Below are positions 27,735 through 37,297 of a stretch of 57,333 nucleotides of DNA, one piece after another. This stretch comes from Flavobacterium odoriferum. GTDB lineage: Bacteria > Bacteroidota > Bacteroidia > Flavobacteriales > Flavobacteriaceae. Position numbers and translations under genes: made by a program. The DNA lies in NCBI RefSeq assembly GCF_025499515.1, contig NZ_JAMKFA010000020.1:1-57333 (forward strand), given 5' to 3'. The first letter of the stretch is position 1; the number at the start of each line of letters is the position of its first letter. The notes below the pieces were generated by a model, which was given only the letters and a program-made list of their open reading frames with translations, was not told the DNA's origin and searched no databases.

Positions 27735-28868
27735 ATGAGTCAGCATCAAGTCATTTTATCGTTAGGAAGTAATCAAGGCAATCGATTAGAAACGATTCAG
27801 TCTTGTATTGATTTGATTCATAATGAAGTAGCAACAGTTGTAAAGGTTTCTAAAATTTATGAAACTCCGGCTTGGGGTTTTGAAAGTGAACCGTTTTATA
27901 ATGCTGCGATTCTAATTCATACCACGAAATCGGCTCAAAAGATTTTGAATCAGGTTTTGAAAGTAGAAAAGAAATTAGGTCGAATTCGTTCCAAAGATTC
28001 AGGTTATCAAGCTCGAATAATTGATGTAGATGTCATCGCTTTTGACGAAGAAATTATTTCTACCGAAAACCTGCAAGTTCCTCATCCATTAATGCAAAAC
28101 CGAAAGTTTGTGTTGCAACCGATGTTGGATTTTGGATTGAATTGGGAACATCCTCTTTTGAAAAAATCGGTTACACAACTATTACTTCAAACTGAAGACA
28201 AAAGCGAAATAAAAGCAATTCATTCCATAGTTTCTCCAATTGAAAAATTAGAATTACAACAATTCAATTACATTGCCATTGAAGGAAATATTGGTGCTGG
28301 AAAAACAACTTTATCTACGAAATTAGCAGAAGATTGCAATGCCAAATTAGTATTAGAACGTTTTGCTGATAATCCGTTTTTACCGAAGTTTTATAAAGAT
28401 CAAAGTCGCTACGCGTTTCCTTTAGAAATGTCCTTTTTAGCCGATAGATATCAACAATTATCCGATGATTTAGCGCAATTTGATTTGTTCAAAGATTTTG
28501 TGGTTGCCGATTATCATATTTTCAAATCGTTGATTTTTGCCAAAGTTACACTTCAAGAAGATGAATTTCGTTTGTACAAAACTATGTTTGACATCATTCA
28601 CAAAGAAATGCCAAAACCTGATTTGTACGTGTATTTGTATCAAAATACCGAAAGATTGTTGGAAAACATCAAGAAACGCGGTAGAAGTTACGAGCAAGAA
28701 ATTCCGGCAGATTATTTAGAAAAAATCAATCAGGGTTATCTGGACTACATCAAAACACAAACCGATTTGAATGTGTTAATTATTGATGTTTCGGATTTAG
28801 ATTTTGTGAAAAAACAGGAGGATTATGTTTTTTTGTTGAATGAAATTAATACCAAGATTAAAAATTGA
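27735..28868 (+). CDS. folK: FolK-deoxynucleoside kinase fusion
   Basis: The 377-aa protein joins two enzymes. Residues 1-155 are 6-hydroxymethyl-7,8-dihydropterin pyrophosphokinase of folate synthesis (SLGSNQGNR, YETPAWGFESEPFYNAA, RIIDVDVIAF with Asp97 and Asp99, VPHPLM). Residues 178-377 are a dNK/TK2-like deoxynucleoside kinase, with P-loop GNIGAGKT at 184-191, LERFADNPFLPKFY and the ERS-like KKRGRSYEQEI lid. The ATG at 27735 is used because FolK similarity starts there. Such fusions are seen in Flavobacteriia. Confidence 0.93.
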   Translation: MSQHQVILSLGSNQGNRLETIQSCIDLIHNEVATVVKVSKIYETPAWGFESEPFYNAAILIHTTKSAQKILNQVLKVEKKLGRIRSKDSGYQARIIDVDVIAFDEEIISTENLQVPHPLMQNRKFVLQPMLDFGLNWEHPLLKKSVTQLLLQTEDKSEIKAIHSIVSPIEKLELQQFNYIAIEGNIGAGKTTLSTKLAEDCNAKLVLERFADNPFLPKFYKDQSRYAFPLEMSFLADRYQQLSDDLAQFDLFKDFVVADYHIFKSLIFAKVTLQEDEFRLYKTMFDIIHKEMPKPDLYVYLYQNTERLLENIKKRGRSYEQEIPADYLEKINQGYLDYIKTQTDLNVLIIDVSDLDFVKKQEDYVFLLNEINTKIKN

Positions 28869-28872
28869 TTTT

Positions 28873-28938
28873 GGAACACAGATTAAACGGATTTACACAG
28901 ATTTTAAAAATTTATTTAATTTCTTCAATCAGTGTTCC
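28873..28938. repeat. Intergenic inverted repeat with an ACAGATTAAACGGATT-like core
   Basis: GGAACAC at 28873-28879 and GTGTTCC at 28932-28938 flank a segment containing the motif ACAGATTAAACGGATTTACA. I recall this wording as a dispersed intergenic motif in Flavobacterium genomes, but could not check it here. It sits between two convergent genes. Confidence 0.4.
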
Positions 28939-28945
28939 GAAAATT

Positions 28946-29473
28946 TTACTTCAACTTCTGAAACAAATCCCAAATCACAATTCCAGCACTCACCGAAATA
29001 TTCAACGAATGTTTACTTCCTAGTTGCGGAATTTCAATTACACCATCGCTTAAATTAATAGCTTCTTGTGAAACACCTTTAACTTCGTTTCCAAAGATTA
29101 GAGCATATTTTGTATTTGCTTCAGGTTGAAAATTGTCCAACATAATCGCATTTTCGGTTTGTTCCACCGAATATACTTTTACATTTTCTTGTTTCAATTG
29201 GTTCACCACTTCTAAAACGTCTTTCGCATATTCCCAAGTCACAGTTTCCGTAGCACCAAGAGCTGTTTTGTGAATTTCTTTATTAGGAGGAACGGCCGTA
29301 ATACCACACAAATAAATCTTCTCAATCAAAAAAGCATCCGAAGTTCTAAAAACCGAACCAATATTATGTAAACTTCTAATATCGTCTAAGATTACAATGA
29401 TAGGTGTTTTTTGAGCTTCTTTAAACTCGTTGATGTTTTTGCGTTCTAATTCTGCGTTGGCTAATTTTCTCAT
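28946..29473 (-). CDS. TrmH/SpoU family RNA methyltransferase
   Basis: The 175-aa protein is a compact SPOUT methyltransferase. Motif 1 is LHNIGSVFRTSDAF near residue 35 with the catalytic Arg. Motif 2 is ALIFGNEVKGVS near residue 128, and motif 3 is IPQLGSKHSLNISVSAGIVIWDL at the end, which forms the knot that binds S-adenosylmethionine. The short length and the lack of an N-terminal substrate domain resemble TrmL/TrmH-like enzymes. The RNA target is not determinable here. Confidence 0.9.
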   Translation of the reverse strand: MRKLANAELERKNINEFKEAQKTPIIVILDDIRSLHNIGSVFRTSDAFLIEKIYLCGITAVPPNKEIHKTALGATETVTWEYAKDVLEVVNQLKQENVKVYSVEQTENAIMLDNFQPEANTKYALIFGNEVKGVSQEAINLSDGVIEIPQLGSKHSLNISVSAGIVIWDLFQKLK

Positions 29474-29602
29474 GTGGCAAAGATATTTTATTGAGTTGAA
29501 GTTTCAAAGTTTCATGTTTCAAAGTTTGTGTTGTGAAATAATTAACAACTTAATAACAGCAACCTGAAATGATGCTTTGTAAATTGGCAAAAAAATAATT
29601 GT

Positions 29603-30412
29603 ATGAAATTCGTATTTGTTTTATTTAGTTTGTTTTCCATTTTTGGATTTTCTCAAAATTCAAATGCTTCAAAGGAAGTTCAAGAAAAGCAAGAGTTAAT
29701 AGTAAAAGAACATCTCAATGATTGTGCTCAACAGTATGATTATAGAATTTTAATGTCTGAACGTCAAAAATGTTTAGATGCAGGTTTAGCTAAAGATTCA
29801 ACAATAGCTTATTTGTGGCAACAAAAAGCAATGCCATTATTTAAAATGCGAAAATACGAGGCTGGAATGGTTTTCTTAGATAAAGCTGTAAAATATGACG
29901 AAAAAAGATGGTTAGATTATCGAGCATTCATAAAATGTATTTTTGTTAAAAGCTATAAGGATGCTATAGTAGATTTTGAAAAATGTAAAACTTTATCTGG
30001 GAACTCTTATGTTATGGATCATAGTTATGATTTTCATATTGCTTTAAGTTATTTACAATTAAATGAATTTCAAAAAGCGGAAAGAATTTTTAAACAGGAT
30101 ACAGATGATCAAAAGGAGCGTTTAGGAGAAGCGCATCATTTGGATTTATTTTACTATGGAATTTCACTTTATGAACAAAATAAATTTAAGGAATCAATTG
30201 AAATTTTCAATAGAGCTTTAAAACAATATCCAGAGTTTTCCGATGTAAAATTTTATAAAGCAATTGCAATGATTAGGGCAGGACAACCAAGAGAATTGGC
30301 AGATATATTACTTGAAGAAGCAAAAAAAGATTTAGAAAAAGGATACTCAATTAATGAAGACCAAATTTTTTATGAAATGTATCCCTATCAAATTAGAAAA
30401 TTAATAAACTAA
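29603..30412 (+). CDS. Tetratricopeptide repeat protein, secreted
   Basis: The 269-aa protein has a signal peptide (FSLFSIFGFSQ, ending near residue 18). Helical TPR-like units follow: IAYLWQQKAMPLFKMRKYEAGMVFLDKAVKYD, YDFHIALSYLQLNEFQKAERIF and DLFYYGISLYEQNKFKESIEIFNRALKQYP. It is probably periplasmic and a protein-interaction scaffold. It has no clear operon partner; mutS starts 173 bases downstream with its own promoter. Confidence 0.85.
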   Translation: MKFVFVLFSLFSIFGFSQNSNASKEVQEKQELIVKEHLNDCAQQYDYRILMSERQKCLDAGLAKDSTIAYLWQQKAMPLFKMRKYEAGMVFLDKAVKYDEKRWLDYRAFIKCIFVKSYKDAIVDFEKCKTLSGNSYVMDHSYDFHIALSYLQLNEFQKAERIFKQDTDDQKERLGEAHHLDLFYYGISLYEQNKFKESIEIFNRALKQYPEFSDVKFYKAIAMIRAGQPRELADILLEEAKKDLEKGYSINEDQIFYEMYPYQIRKLIN

Positions 30413-30432
30413 ACCATTTTGTTCATAAAAGC

Positions 30433-30472
30433 CTTTGCGAACTTTGCGAAAAACTTAGCTTCTTAGCGTTAA
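30433..30472. repeat. Short intergenic repeat containing CTTTGCGAACTTTGCGA
   Basis: The segment holds an internal tandem (TTTGCGAA / CTTTGCGA) followed by CTTAGCTTCTTAGCGTTAAA. I recall similar wording in other Flavobacterium intergenic regions, which could not be verified here. Confidence 0.4.
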
Positions 30473-30531
30473 AATTTTAAACTTGAAATTGTATTTGCTT
30501 TTGCAATTGTAAATTGTTCTTGTCCTTGCCC

Positions 30532-30561
30532 TTGAAATTGAATCTGATTTTCTTACCTTCG
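30532..30561 (+). promoter_or_regulatory. Promoter of mutS
   Basis: TTG at 30532-30534, a 19-base spacer and TACCTTCG at 30554-30561 (one mismatch to TAnnTTTG). The start it predicts (near 30567) lies downstream of the first ATG of the frame (30514), which supports the GTG at 30586 as the real start. Confidence 0.55.
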
Positions 30562-30585
30562 CAATCATACTTAAAATTACAAATT

Positions 30586-33207
30586 GTGGCTAAAAAATCT
30601 GCAGCAAATTCCGATAAAGCACCAAAGGAAACACCTTTAATGAAGCAATACAACGAGATAAAAAATAAATATCCCGATGCTTGTTTGTTGTTTCGTGTGG
30701 GTGATTTTTATGAAACTTTTGGAGAAGATGCCGTGCGTGCGTCACAAATTTTAGGCATTACATTAACTAAACGTGGTGCAGGTTCTGAAACCGAAACTGC
30801 TTTAGCTGGATTTCCGCATCATTCAATTAATACTTATTTACCCAAGTTAGTTAAAGCCGGACTTCGAGTAGCGATTTGCGACCAATTAGAAGATCCAAAA
30901 ATGACTAAAACCATCGTAAAACGTGGTGTTACGGAATTAGTTACGCCTGGAGTTTCGATGAATGATGAGGTGTTGCAATCCAAGTCAAATAACTTTTTAG
31001 CATCTGTTCATTTTGGTAAAAAATCACTTGGTGTAGCTTTTTTAGACGTTTCTACAGGTGAATTTTTAGTTTCGCAAGGCAATGAAGAATACATTGATAA
31101 ACTATTACAAAACTTCCGTCCAAGTGAAATTTTAATTCCGAAACAGTTTAAAAATCAGTTTAATTCGGTTTTTGGAGACGATTTTCATACCTTCTTTTTG
31201 GAAGATTGGGTGTACAAAGAAGATTATGCGTTAGAAAGTTTGACGAAACATTTTCAAACCAATTCACTAAAAGGATTTGGAGTAGAAGAATTAACCGAAG
31301 GTTTGATTGCTTCGGGTGCGATTTTGTATTATTTATCGGAAACGCAACATAATAAAATCCAACACATTACCAATATTCAACGTATTGCCGAAGATGCTTA
31401 TGTTTGGATGGATAAATTTACCATTCGAAATTTAGAATTATATCATAGTTATAATCCGAATGCGGTAACGCTTTTAGATGTGATTGACAAAACGCTTTCG
31501 CCAATGGGAGCAAGGCTTTTGAAACGTTGGTTGGCGCTTCCATTGAAAGATATTTCAAAAATCAGAGGCCGTCATGAAGTGATTTCGTATCTAAAAACCA
31601 ATCCCGAAGTCTTACAACAAATTCAGTATCAAATCAAACAAATTTCCGATTTAGAGCGTTTGATTTCAAAAGTAGCCACTGGCAAAATTTCGCCAAGAGA
31701 AGTTAATTTTTTGAAAGATTCGTTAGATGCCATTATTCCAATTAAAACATTGGCTTTAGCTAGTGAAAATGAAGCGTTGCGAGTTATTGGTGATAGTTTG
31801 CATGCTTGCGAATTGTTGCGAGAAAAAATTAAATCTACTATTCAAGAAGATGCACCAGTAAGTGTAAATAAAGGAAACGCAATTGCCGTTGGGGTTCATT
31901 CGGAATTAGATGAATTGAGAGCGATTTCATCCACTGGAAAAGGCTATTTAGAAGAATTAGAACAACGTGAAAGTGCTGCTTCAGGTATTCCATCATTGAA
32001 AATCTCGTTCAATAACGTTTTTGGTTATTATATTGAAGTTCGAAATACACATAAAGATAAAGTTCCACCGGAATGGATTCGTAAGCAGACCTTAGTGAAT
32101 GCAGAGCGTTACATTACGGAAGAACTAAAAGAATACGAATCTAAAATTTTAGGTGCGGAGGAAAAAATCCATCAATTAGAAACCCAGTTGTTTGAGCAGT
32201 TGGTGAATTGGATTGCTACTTATATCAAACATGTTCAGTTGAATGCTAATTTAATTGCACAATTGGATTGTTTGACATCTTTCACGCAATTAGCGATTGA
32301 TAACAAATACGTTTGTCCTGATTTAGATGAAAGTTTTGATTTGGAAATCAAAGAAGGTCGTCATCCTGTTATTGAAAAGCAATTGCCTGTTGGTGTGCCG
32401 TATATTTCTAATGACGTTTATTTGGATAGAGAAATCCAGCAAATCATCATGATTACCGGTCCGAATATGTCGGGTAAATCGGCAATTTTGCGTCAAACGG
32501 CTTTGATTGTGTTGATGGCGCAAATGGGAAGTTTTGTTCCAGCTGAAAGCGTTAGAATGGGTGTGGTGGATAAAATCTTTACCAGAGTAGGAGCAAGTGA
32601 TAATATTTCGATGGGTGAATCTACTTTTATGGTGGAAATGAACGAAACCGCTTCGATTTTGAATAATATTTCAGAAAGAAGCTTGGTGTTGTTAGATGAA
32701 ATTGGAAGAGGAACTTCAACTTATGATGGAATTTCAATTGCTTGGGCGATTTCAGAATATTTGCACGAACATCCAAACAAACCGAAAACACTTTTCGCTA
32801 CGCATTATCATGAATTAAACGAAATGGAAGTTACGTTTGACAGAATTCAGAATTTCAATGTTTCGGTAAAGGAATTAAAAGATACAGTTTTATTTATTCG
32901 TAAATTGGTTAAAGGTGGAAGCGCACATAGTTTTGGTATTCACGTAGCAAAAATGGCAGGAATGCCGCAGATTGTGATTCAAAAAGCACAAAAATTGTTG
33001 AAGCAATTAGAGAAAAGACATTCGAGCGAAGAATTATCGGGAATTAAATCGGCAAATGATGAATTGCAATTGAGTTTCTTTAATTTAGATGATCCGCTTT
33101 TGGAAGAAATTAAAGAGGAAATTGTGAATATCGACATTAATACATTGACTCCGGTAGAGGCTTTAATGAAGCTAAACGAAATAAAACGAATGTTGGTAAA
33201 AAAATAA
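30586..33207 (+). CDS. mutS: DNA mismatch repair protein MutS
   Basis: The 873-aa mismatch-recognition ATPase has the mismatch-binding [16 protein letters not shown] near residue 35 with the conserved Phe-x-Glu. Walker A is [14 protein letters not shown] near residue 628, and [14 protein letters not shown] is the Walker B/signature region. [10 protein letters not shown] follows. GTG at 30586 (VAKKSAANS) is chosen: it sits right after the promoter, and the longer ATG start adds a hydrophobic leader atypical of MutS. It ends 2 bases before a convergent gene. Confidence 0.94.
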   Translation: MAKKSAANSDKAPKETPLMKQYNEIKNKYPDACLLFRVGDFYETFGEDAVRASQILGITLTKRGAGSETETALAGFPHHSINTYLPKLVKAGLRVAICDQLEDPKMTKTIVKRGVTELVTPGVSMNDEVLQSKSNNFLASVHFGKKSLGVAFLDVSTGEFLVSQGNEEYIDKLLQNFRPSEILIPKQFKNQFNSVFGDDFHTFFLEDWVYKEDYALESLTKHFQTNSLKGFGVEELTEGLIASGAILYYLSETQHNKIQHITNIQRIAEDAYVWMDKFTIRNLELYHSYNPNAVTLLDVIDKTLSPMGARLLKRWLALPLKDISKIRGRHEVISYLKTNPEVLQQIQYQIKQISDLERLISKVATGKISPREVNFLKDSLDAIIPIKTLALASENEALRVIGDSLHACELLREKIKSTIQEDAPVSVNKGNAIAVGVHSELDELRAISSTGKGYLEELEQRESAASGIPSLKISFNNVFGYYIEVRNTHKDKVPPEWIRKQTLVNAERYITEELKEYESKILGAEEKIHQLETQLFEQLVNWIATYIKHVQLNANLIAQLDCLTSFTQLAIDNKYVCPDLDESFDLEIKEGRHPVIEKQLPVGVPYISNDVYLDREIQQIIMITGPNMSGKSAILRQTALIVLMAQMGSFVPAESVRMGVVDKIFTRVGASDNISMGESTFMVEMNETASILNNISERSLVLLDEIGRGTSTYDGISIAWAISEYLHEHPNKPKTLFATHYHELNEMEVTFDRIQNFNVSVKELKDTVLFIRKLVKGGSAHSFGIHVAKMAGMPQIVIQKAQKLLKQLEKRHSSEELSGIKSANDELQLSFFNLDDPLLEEIKEEIVNIDINTLTPVEALMKLNEIKRMLVKK

Positions 33208-33209
33208 TT

Positions 33210-35855
33210 TTAGAACTTATATTTTAGCTGAAAAAGTACATAACCACTTAAAACGGGTTTTCTTACAAGTTCTGAATAGTTTGAATTACTGTAATTTTCT
33301 AAAACATTTACATTATCTATGTTTAAGATATTATTACCAATTAATGAATATTCAAAGTTTGTTTTTTCTTTTGAAAACCTTAAAATTGGGCTAATGTTTA
33401 AATAATTAGTTTGTATAGATTGATTTTTGAAATTAAAATAATCAGTATTTAAATTCCAATAGACATTTCTAAATACTTTACCATTTAGTTTACAATATAT
33501 TTGATATGAGTTTAATTCACTTTTGAAATCGTTATATAAATAGGTGTCGTTAGATGCTTTTATGCCTACATTAAAATAAACTGGAAATTCTTTATATCTT
33601 GATTTTATTTCAAACATTCCAGAGAATAAGTGATTTTTAAATTCTACTTCGTTATTATTATTAAGCACTGTTTTGGATAAATTTGTATAAGATGTACTAA
33701 TAGAAAAAGCGAATGGTAATTTTCGTGGTTGCTTTTCAATGAAAATTAACATGGAATTAAATTTTTCTCCTGAAATTATGCTATTACTAAGAAAAGTAAT
33801 GTTTTCTGTTGAGATTATGTTATTTTCAATAGATTTTATGTTTCTTCTGTGTGAGGCATTAAATATGAAAGAAAATTTATTTTTAATATCAAAACTAAAA
33901 TAATTTAAATTATATTGTTGTGAAGGTAAAATACTTGTTGATGCTACATTATAATTATTAGTTACTGTTCGGTAATCTTTTACAATGTCATAAACTAATA
34001 AGTTGTCAACATTAGTATTGTTATTTGATAAAGAATTGCTTATTTGTAAAATATTTGTAGAATTAAATCGCGCTTTTAAACTTGCGTTATATCCAAAATA
34101 AGAAACAAATTGCGAATTGTTATTAAAATTAATATTGTTAACAGAATAATTTGGTTTAAATGAAATGTCAAAAATAGAGTTAATTTGATATTTGATACTC
34201 AAACTTGACGAACTTATAAAATTGTTTAATTTTAAATTATTTATGTTGTCAGAATTATTTAATACTGAATTTAGTTTAGAATTATTAATATTAAGAGTTT
34301 GTAAAAATTGAAACGTAAACTTATTTTTTGTGAACTGATATGATCCTAAGTTTTTAAATTCACTTGTTGATTTTTTTGAGTATTGAACTAAGCTATTGTC
34401 ACTATTTAAGTAATTTGTTGTTAAAAAAACATCATTAGATTTGATTTCCAAATCATTGTTGTTGTTTGAGTTTATGTAGAAGGTTTTAAAATTAAAATAA
34501 CTATTTTTAATTTTTTTACTTAAATTATAGGATAAATTGAAAGTTTGATTTTCTAATTGATTGCCCTGATTAATTTCTTTTGAGATAGAATTCGTAAGAT
34601 TCAGTATATTATTTGTGTTTTTGTTTATATCAAATAAGAAATTGGATTTTATTGTATGAATTGTGTTTTCGTTTTTTTTATATACTAATTTTGCATTTAG
34701 TGTTCCAAATGTGTTTTTTTCTATATTTCTTTTATCTTCAATAATTGTTAAATCAGTTTCTAAATCATAATATTTTTGTTCCCTAAATAAATTCAAAGTT
34801 TGATTGGAGTTATTTATTATAGAATAAAAATCGAATTTAGTTTTCTTGTTAATGTTATAAATTAAGTTGATTGAATTGAAAATATTTTTTTTAGAAGAAA
34901 CCCTGTCTTTTGAAGTTAAAAAATTAGGAATGTCATTGAGATTTGAAAAAACAACTTTACTTTCATTGCTTTCCTCTTTTTCTTCTGTTAAATCCAAATA
35001 ATCATCTATTGAAATAGGATTTTCAGCAATGTTATTTAAGTTTGTTATTACAGAAAATTGAAATTTTTTATTAAAGTTGAAAATTGAATTTTTTACTTTG
35101 TATTGCCTGTCAAAACCTTTTCCTGCCTCAATAAAACCAGTAACTTTGTTTTTATATTCTTCTTTGATTTTTATGTTAAGAGCCGTTTTTCCAGATTTTT
35201 CTTCTTTGTTTAAATTTTCATAGCCAATATAATTTTGTATTAATTCAATGGAATTAATTAAATTAGAAGGTAAATTTTCTGTTGCGATTTGATGCTGGTT
35301 TTTATATAAATCTTCACCATCGATTAATAATTTATCAATTGTTTTACCATTTGCAGTAATTTTTCCTTTATCATTTACATTTAAGCCAGGTATTTTTTCT
35401 ATTACATCTTTCAAGTTTTCCTCTGTTCCATTTAAAAATTTCTCTACCTTATAGGTTGTGGTGTCTCCTTTTTGAGAAATACCCGAAGATTCAGCTTTTA
35501 CTATTACCTCTTTTAATTCTTCAATATTTTCAATTAATGTAATTGTGCCAAAATCATTTAAGCCATCATTAATTTTAATTTGCTTTTTTATGGTTTCAAA
35601 ACCAATAAATGAGATTTTTAATAAAATTTGAGTTTGATTTAATTTTTTTGATAATTCAAATTCACCATTCGAGTTGCTTGTTGTAAAAAGTAGCGTATTT
35701 GAATCATCAAAACTTTTAATTTGAATAGAAGCATTGCTAATTGGATTACCATTGGTGTCCTCAATTTTTCCTTTGAATGTTTGACCGAAACTTATAAATG
35801 GGAATAACAGTATTAATAGTTTAAATTTTAAAATGAAATTTGAATTATTTTCCAT
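33210..35855 (-). CDS. TonB-dependent receptor-like outer-membrane protein with a carboxypeptidase-regulatory-like N-terminus
   Basis: The 881-aa protein has a signal peptide (LLFPFISFGQ). A beta-sandwich domain follows (FKGKIEDTNGNPISNASIQI, residues 26-115). A plug-like region contains VEKFLNGTEENLKDVIEKIPGLNVNDKGKI, and a long barrel rich in Asn and Ser ends in a C-terminal aromatic strand (YVLFQLKYKF). The start overlaps the end of the GLPGLI gene by 11 bases, so the two are translationally coupled. The ligand is unknown; the context suggests a peptide or something tied to the GLPGLI protein. Confidence 0.88.
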   Translation of the reverse strand: MENNSNFILKFKLLILLFPFISFGQTFKGKIEDTNGNPISNASIQIKSFDDSNTLLFTTSNSNGEFELSKKLNQTQILLKISFIGFETIKKQIKINDGLNDFGTITLIENIEELKEVIVKAESSGISQKGDTTTYKVEKFLNGTEENLKDVIEKIPGLNVNDKGKITANGKTIDKLLIDGEDLYKNQHQIATENLPSNLINSIELIQNYIGYENLNKEEKSGKTALNIKIKEEYKNKVTGFIEAGKGFDRQYKVKNSIFNFNKKFQFSVITNLNNIAENPISIDDYLDLTEEKEESNESKVVFSNLNDIPNFLTSKDRVSSKKNIFNSINLIYNINKKTKFDFYSIINNSNQTLNLFREQKYYDLETDLTIIEDKRNIEKNTFGTLNAKLVYKKNENTIHTIKSNFLFDINKNTNNILNLTNSISKEINQGNQLENQTFNLSYNLSKKIKNSYFNFKTFYINSNNNNDLEIKSNDVFLTTNYLNSDNSLVQYSKKSTSEFKNLGSYQFTKNKFTFQFLQTLNINNSKLNSVLNNSDNINNLKLNNFISSSSLSIKYQINSIFDISFKPNYSVNNINFNNNSQFVSYFGYNASLKARFNSTNILQISNSLSNNNTNVDNLLVYDIVKDYRTVTNNYNVASTSILPSQQYNLNYFSFDIKNKFSFIFNASHRRNIKSIENNIISTENITFLSNSIISGEKFNSMLIFIEKQPRKLPFAFSISTSYTNLSKTVLNNNNEVEFKNHLFSGMFEIKSRYKEFPVYFNVGIKASNDTYLYNDFKSELNSYQIYCKLNGKVFRNVYWNLNTDYFNFKNQSIQTNYLNISPILRFSKEKTNFEYSLIGNNILNIDNVNVLENYSNSNYSELVRKPVLSGYVLFQLKYKF

Positions 35856-36552
35856 TCAGAGTATTTGTTTCGTATTCTTTTATAGTTATCGGTTTTGTTG
35901 TAATTTCAGGTAATAAAATTTCTGTAGAAGTGTTTGAAATTATTTTTATTTTTTCAAACTTTAAAATTGTTTTGTCATCAATTTCAATTTGAATTATAAA
36001 TCCAGGCAGTCCGTTAAAATCCATTGGTCCATCATTTATACTTATATCTTCACAATACCATGCGGTTATGTATTGCGATTTGTTTAGTATATTTTTTATT
36101 GTTGTAGCTTTTTTACAATTGTATCCAGATATTATTTTGCTTTCGTTTTCTAACTTCCATTCGTAAGTTGGTAAATTATCAGAAATGTATATCTCATTGT
36201 TGTTCTTTTCTGAGTACACTCTGTAATTTGAAATAGAAAAATCTTTATAGTAAAATATTTTTTTTGGTTTAATTGTAATAGCTTCCGATGCAAATTTTTC
36301 ACCTGGCACTTCTTTATACTCATTGTAGATGGTGTCAATATAAGTTCCTCCACCTTCTATTAATTCTTGCAAGGATTTATTCTTAGAAAATGTATAGCTA
36401 AAGTATAATGGTTTTTTTGCACGTTCAGATAATTCACTCGTGTCTCCAATACCTTTTAAAGCTTGTCTTGTGTAAATTCCTTTAAGTGTTTGGGAATAAC
36501 ATATAAAACCAAAAAAAAATAATAATATAAAAAAAGAATGTTTTGTTTTCAT
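35845..36552 (-). CDS. GLPGLI family protein
   Basis: The 235-aa protein has a signal peptide (LLFFFGFICYSQ). The family's motif appears as NGLPGFI at residues 180-186, preceded by ITAWYCEDISINDGP. Cys145 (YNCKKA) and Cys166 (WYCED) fit the family pattern. GLPGLI proteins are Bacteroidota-specific secreted or periplasmic proteins of unknown function, often encoded beside TonB-receptor-like proteins as here. The next gene overlaps it by 11 bases. Confidence 0.9.
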   Translation of the reverse strand: MKTKHSFFILLFFFGFICYSQTLKGIYTRQALKGIGDTSELSERAKKPLYFSYTFSKNKSLQELIEGGGTYIDTIYNEYKEVPGEKFASEAITIKPKKIFYYKDFSISNYRVYSEKNNNEIYISDNLPTYEWKLENESKIISGYNCKKATTIKNILNKSQYITAWYCEDISINDGPMDFNGLPGFIIQIEIDDKTILKFEKIKIISNTSTEILLPEITTKPITIKEYETNTLNGK

Positions 36553-36565
36553 TGTTTTAAATTTA

Positions 36566-36589
36566 AAACAGGCTTTTTAAAGCCTGTTT
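36566..36589 (-). terminator. Hairpin between the small secreted protein gene and GLPGLI
   Basis: AAACAGGCTTT at 36566-36576 and AAAGCCTGTTT at 36579-36589 form a perfect 11-bp palindrome. On the minus strand it is followed by TTAAATTT rather than a clean U-run, so it may be a leaky terminator that lets some transcription into the GLPGLI and receptor genes. Confidence 0.6.
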
Positions 36590-36594
36590 AGTTT

Positions 36595-36840
36595 TTATAG
36601 TGAATACCATCTACATCTGTAAGTGATTGTTACAGTTGTAGTTCCTGCTAAATCGTTATCTTCCTCCACTCTTCCAATTTCATAACAAAACCAAAAATCA
36701 TCTTCATTTAATTCTTGAGTGTTTGTTAAAACAATTTCTTGATTTTTAATAAAATCATTCTCTTTCATTTCATTTGTATTTGCAATAGCAAATGATGAAA
36801 TCATAACAGTAGCAATTAAGCTAAAAAATAGTTTTTTCAT
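36595..36840 (-). CDS. Small secreted protein (81 aa), unknown function
   Basis: The signal peptide (LFFSLIATVMISSFAIA, cleavage near residue 20) is followed by a 61-residue mature part. Its first half is acidic (NEMKENDF, NTQELNEDDF); the second is aromatic with two cysteines, Cys52 (FWFCYEIG) and Cys76 (TYRCRWYSL), which could pair. No known family is recognised. It is the first gene of the GLPGLI/TonB-receptor unit, separated by a hairpin. That layout, a small exported peptide at high expression ahead of its partners, is suggestive but not proof. Confidence 0.75.
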   Translation of the reverse strand: MKKLFFSLIATVMISSFAIANTNEMKENDFIKNQEIVLTNTQELNEDDFWFCYEIGRVEEDNDLAGTTTVTITYRCRWYSL

Positions 36841-37035
36841 AATTTATAAAAAATTTAAGATTATGAATTCGAAATAAAAAAAAAAAAAAAATGAAAAACA
36901 AGTTTTTTGTGTTAAAATTTCCTACAAGTTTATTTCTGGTTTTTTTGTAATGTATGTTTAAGTAAAATATTTTTAAAATAAAATATTCGTTATCAAAAGG
37001 TTATAAAAAAGTTTTAATTTTTATTTAAAAAGTAC
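36841..37035. other. Gene-poor AT-rich spacer with a run of 16 A
   Basis: The stretch before the tRNA promoter contains 16 consecutive A at 36876-36891 and no supported gene. It must hold the promoter of the small secreted protein gene, but no clear TAnnTTTG element was found on the minus strand. Confidence 0.5.
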
Positions 37036-37065
37036 TTGCAAGAATAAAAATATGTACTATATTTG
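37036..37065 (+). promoter_or_regulatory. Promoter of the tRNA pair
   Basis: TTG at 37036-37038, a 19-base spacer and TATATTTG at 37058-37065 match the Bacteroidota consensus. Two tRNAs follow, starting 57 bases downstream. Confidence 0.75.
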
Positions 37066-37121
37066 CACTCGCAATACGGAACAAGTATAGCAACGTTCTT
37101 TAAGAGATTACAATACGAAAC

Positions 37122-37194
37122 GCGAAAATAGCTCAGTTGGTAGAGCGCGACCTTGCCAAGGTCGAGGTCGCGGGTTCGAACCCCGTTTTTCGCT
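37122..37194 (+). tRNA. tRNA-Gly (anticodon GCC)
   Basis: All arms fold: acceptor GCGAAAA with TTTTCGC, D arm GCTC/GAGC, anticodon stem CGACC/GGTCG with loop TTGCCAA (GCC at 37155-37157), a 5-base variable loop, and T arm GCGGG/CCCGT with loop TTCGAAC. The 3' CCA is not encoded. Confidence 0.97.
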
Positions 37195-37210
37195 CTATAC
37201 CAAAATATTT

Positions 37211-37296
37211 GCTTGAGTGGTGGAATTGGTAGACACGCTGGACTTAAAATCCAGTGGGTAGTAATGCCCGTGCGGGTTCAAGTCCCGCCTTGAGTA
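37211..37296 (+). tRNA. tRNA-Leu (anticodon TAA)
   Basis: The D loop carries the usual GG. The anticodon stem is CTGGA/TCCAG with loop CTTAAAA (TAA at 37245-37247). A long class II variable arm (about 37255-37271) follows, and the T arm is GCGGG/CCCGC with loop TTCAAGT. It reads UUA, a very common leucine codon in this AT-rich DNA. The CCA is not encoded. It is co-transcribed with tRNA-Gly, 16 bases upstream. Confidence 0.96.
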
Positions 37297-37297
37297 C

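Noticed and set aside
36891..36950. 19-codon hydrophobic frame after a run of A
   Set aside because: It is made mostly of Phe and Leu as expected from AT-rich DNA, with no partner or conserved feature.
37122..37296. tRNA pair as an integration site of a genomic island
   Set aside because: No duplicated tRNA end, integrase or transposase is seen on either side.
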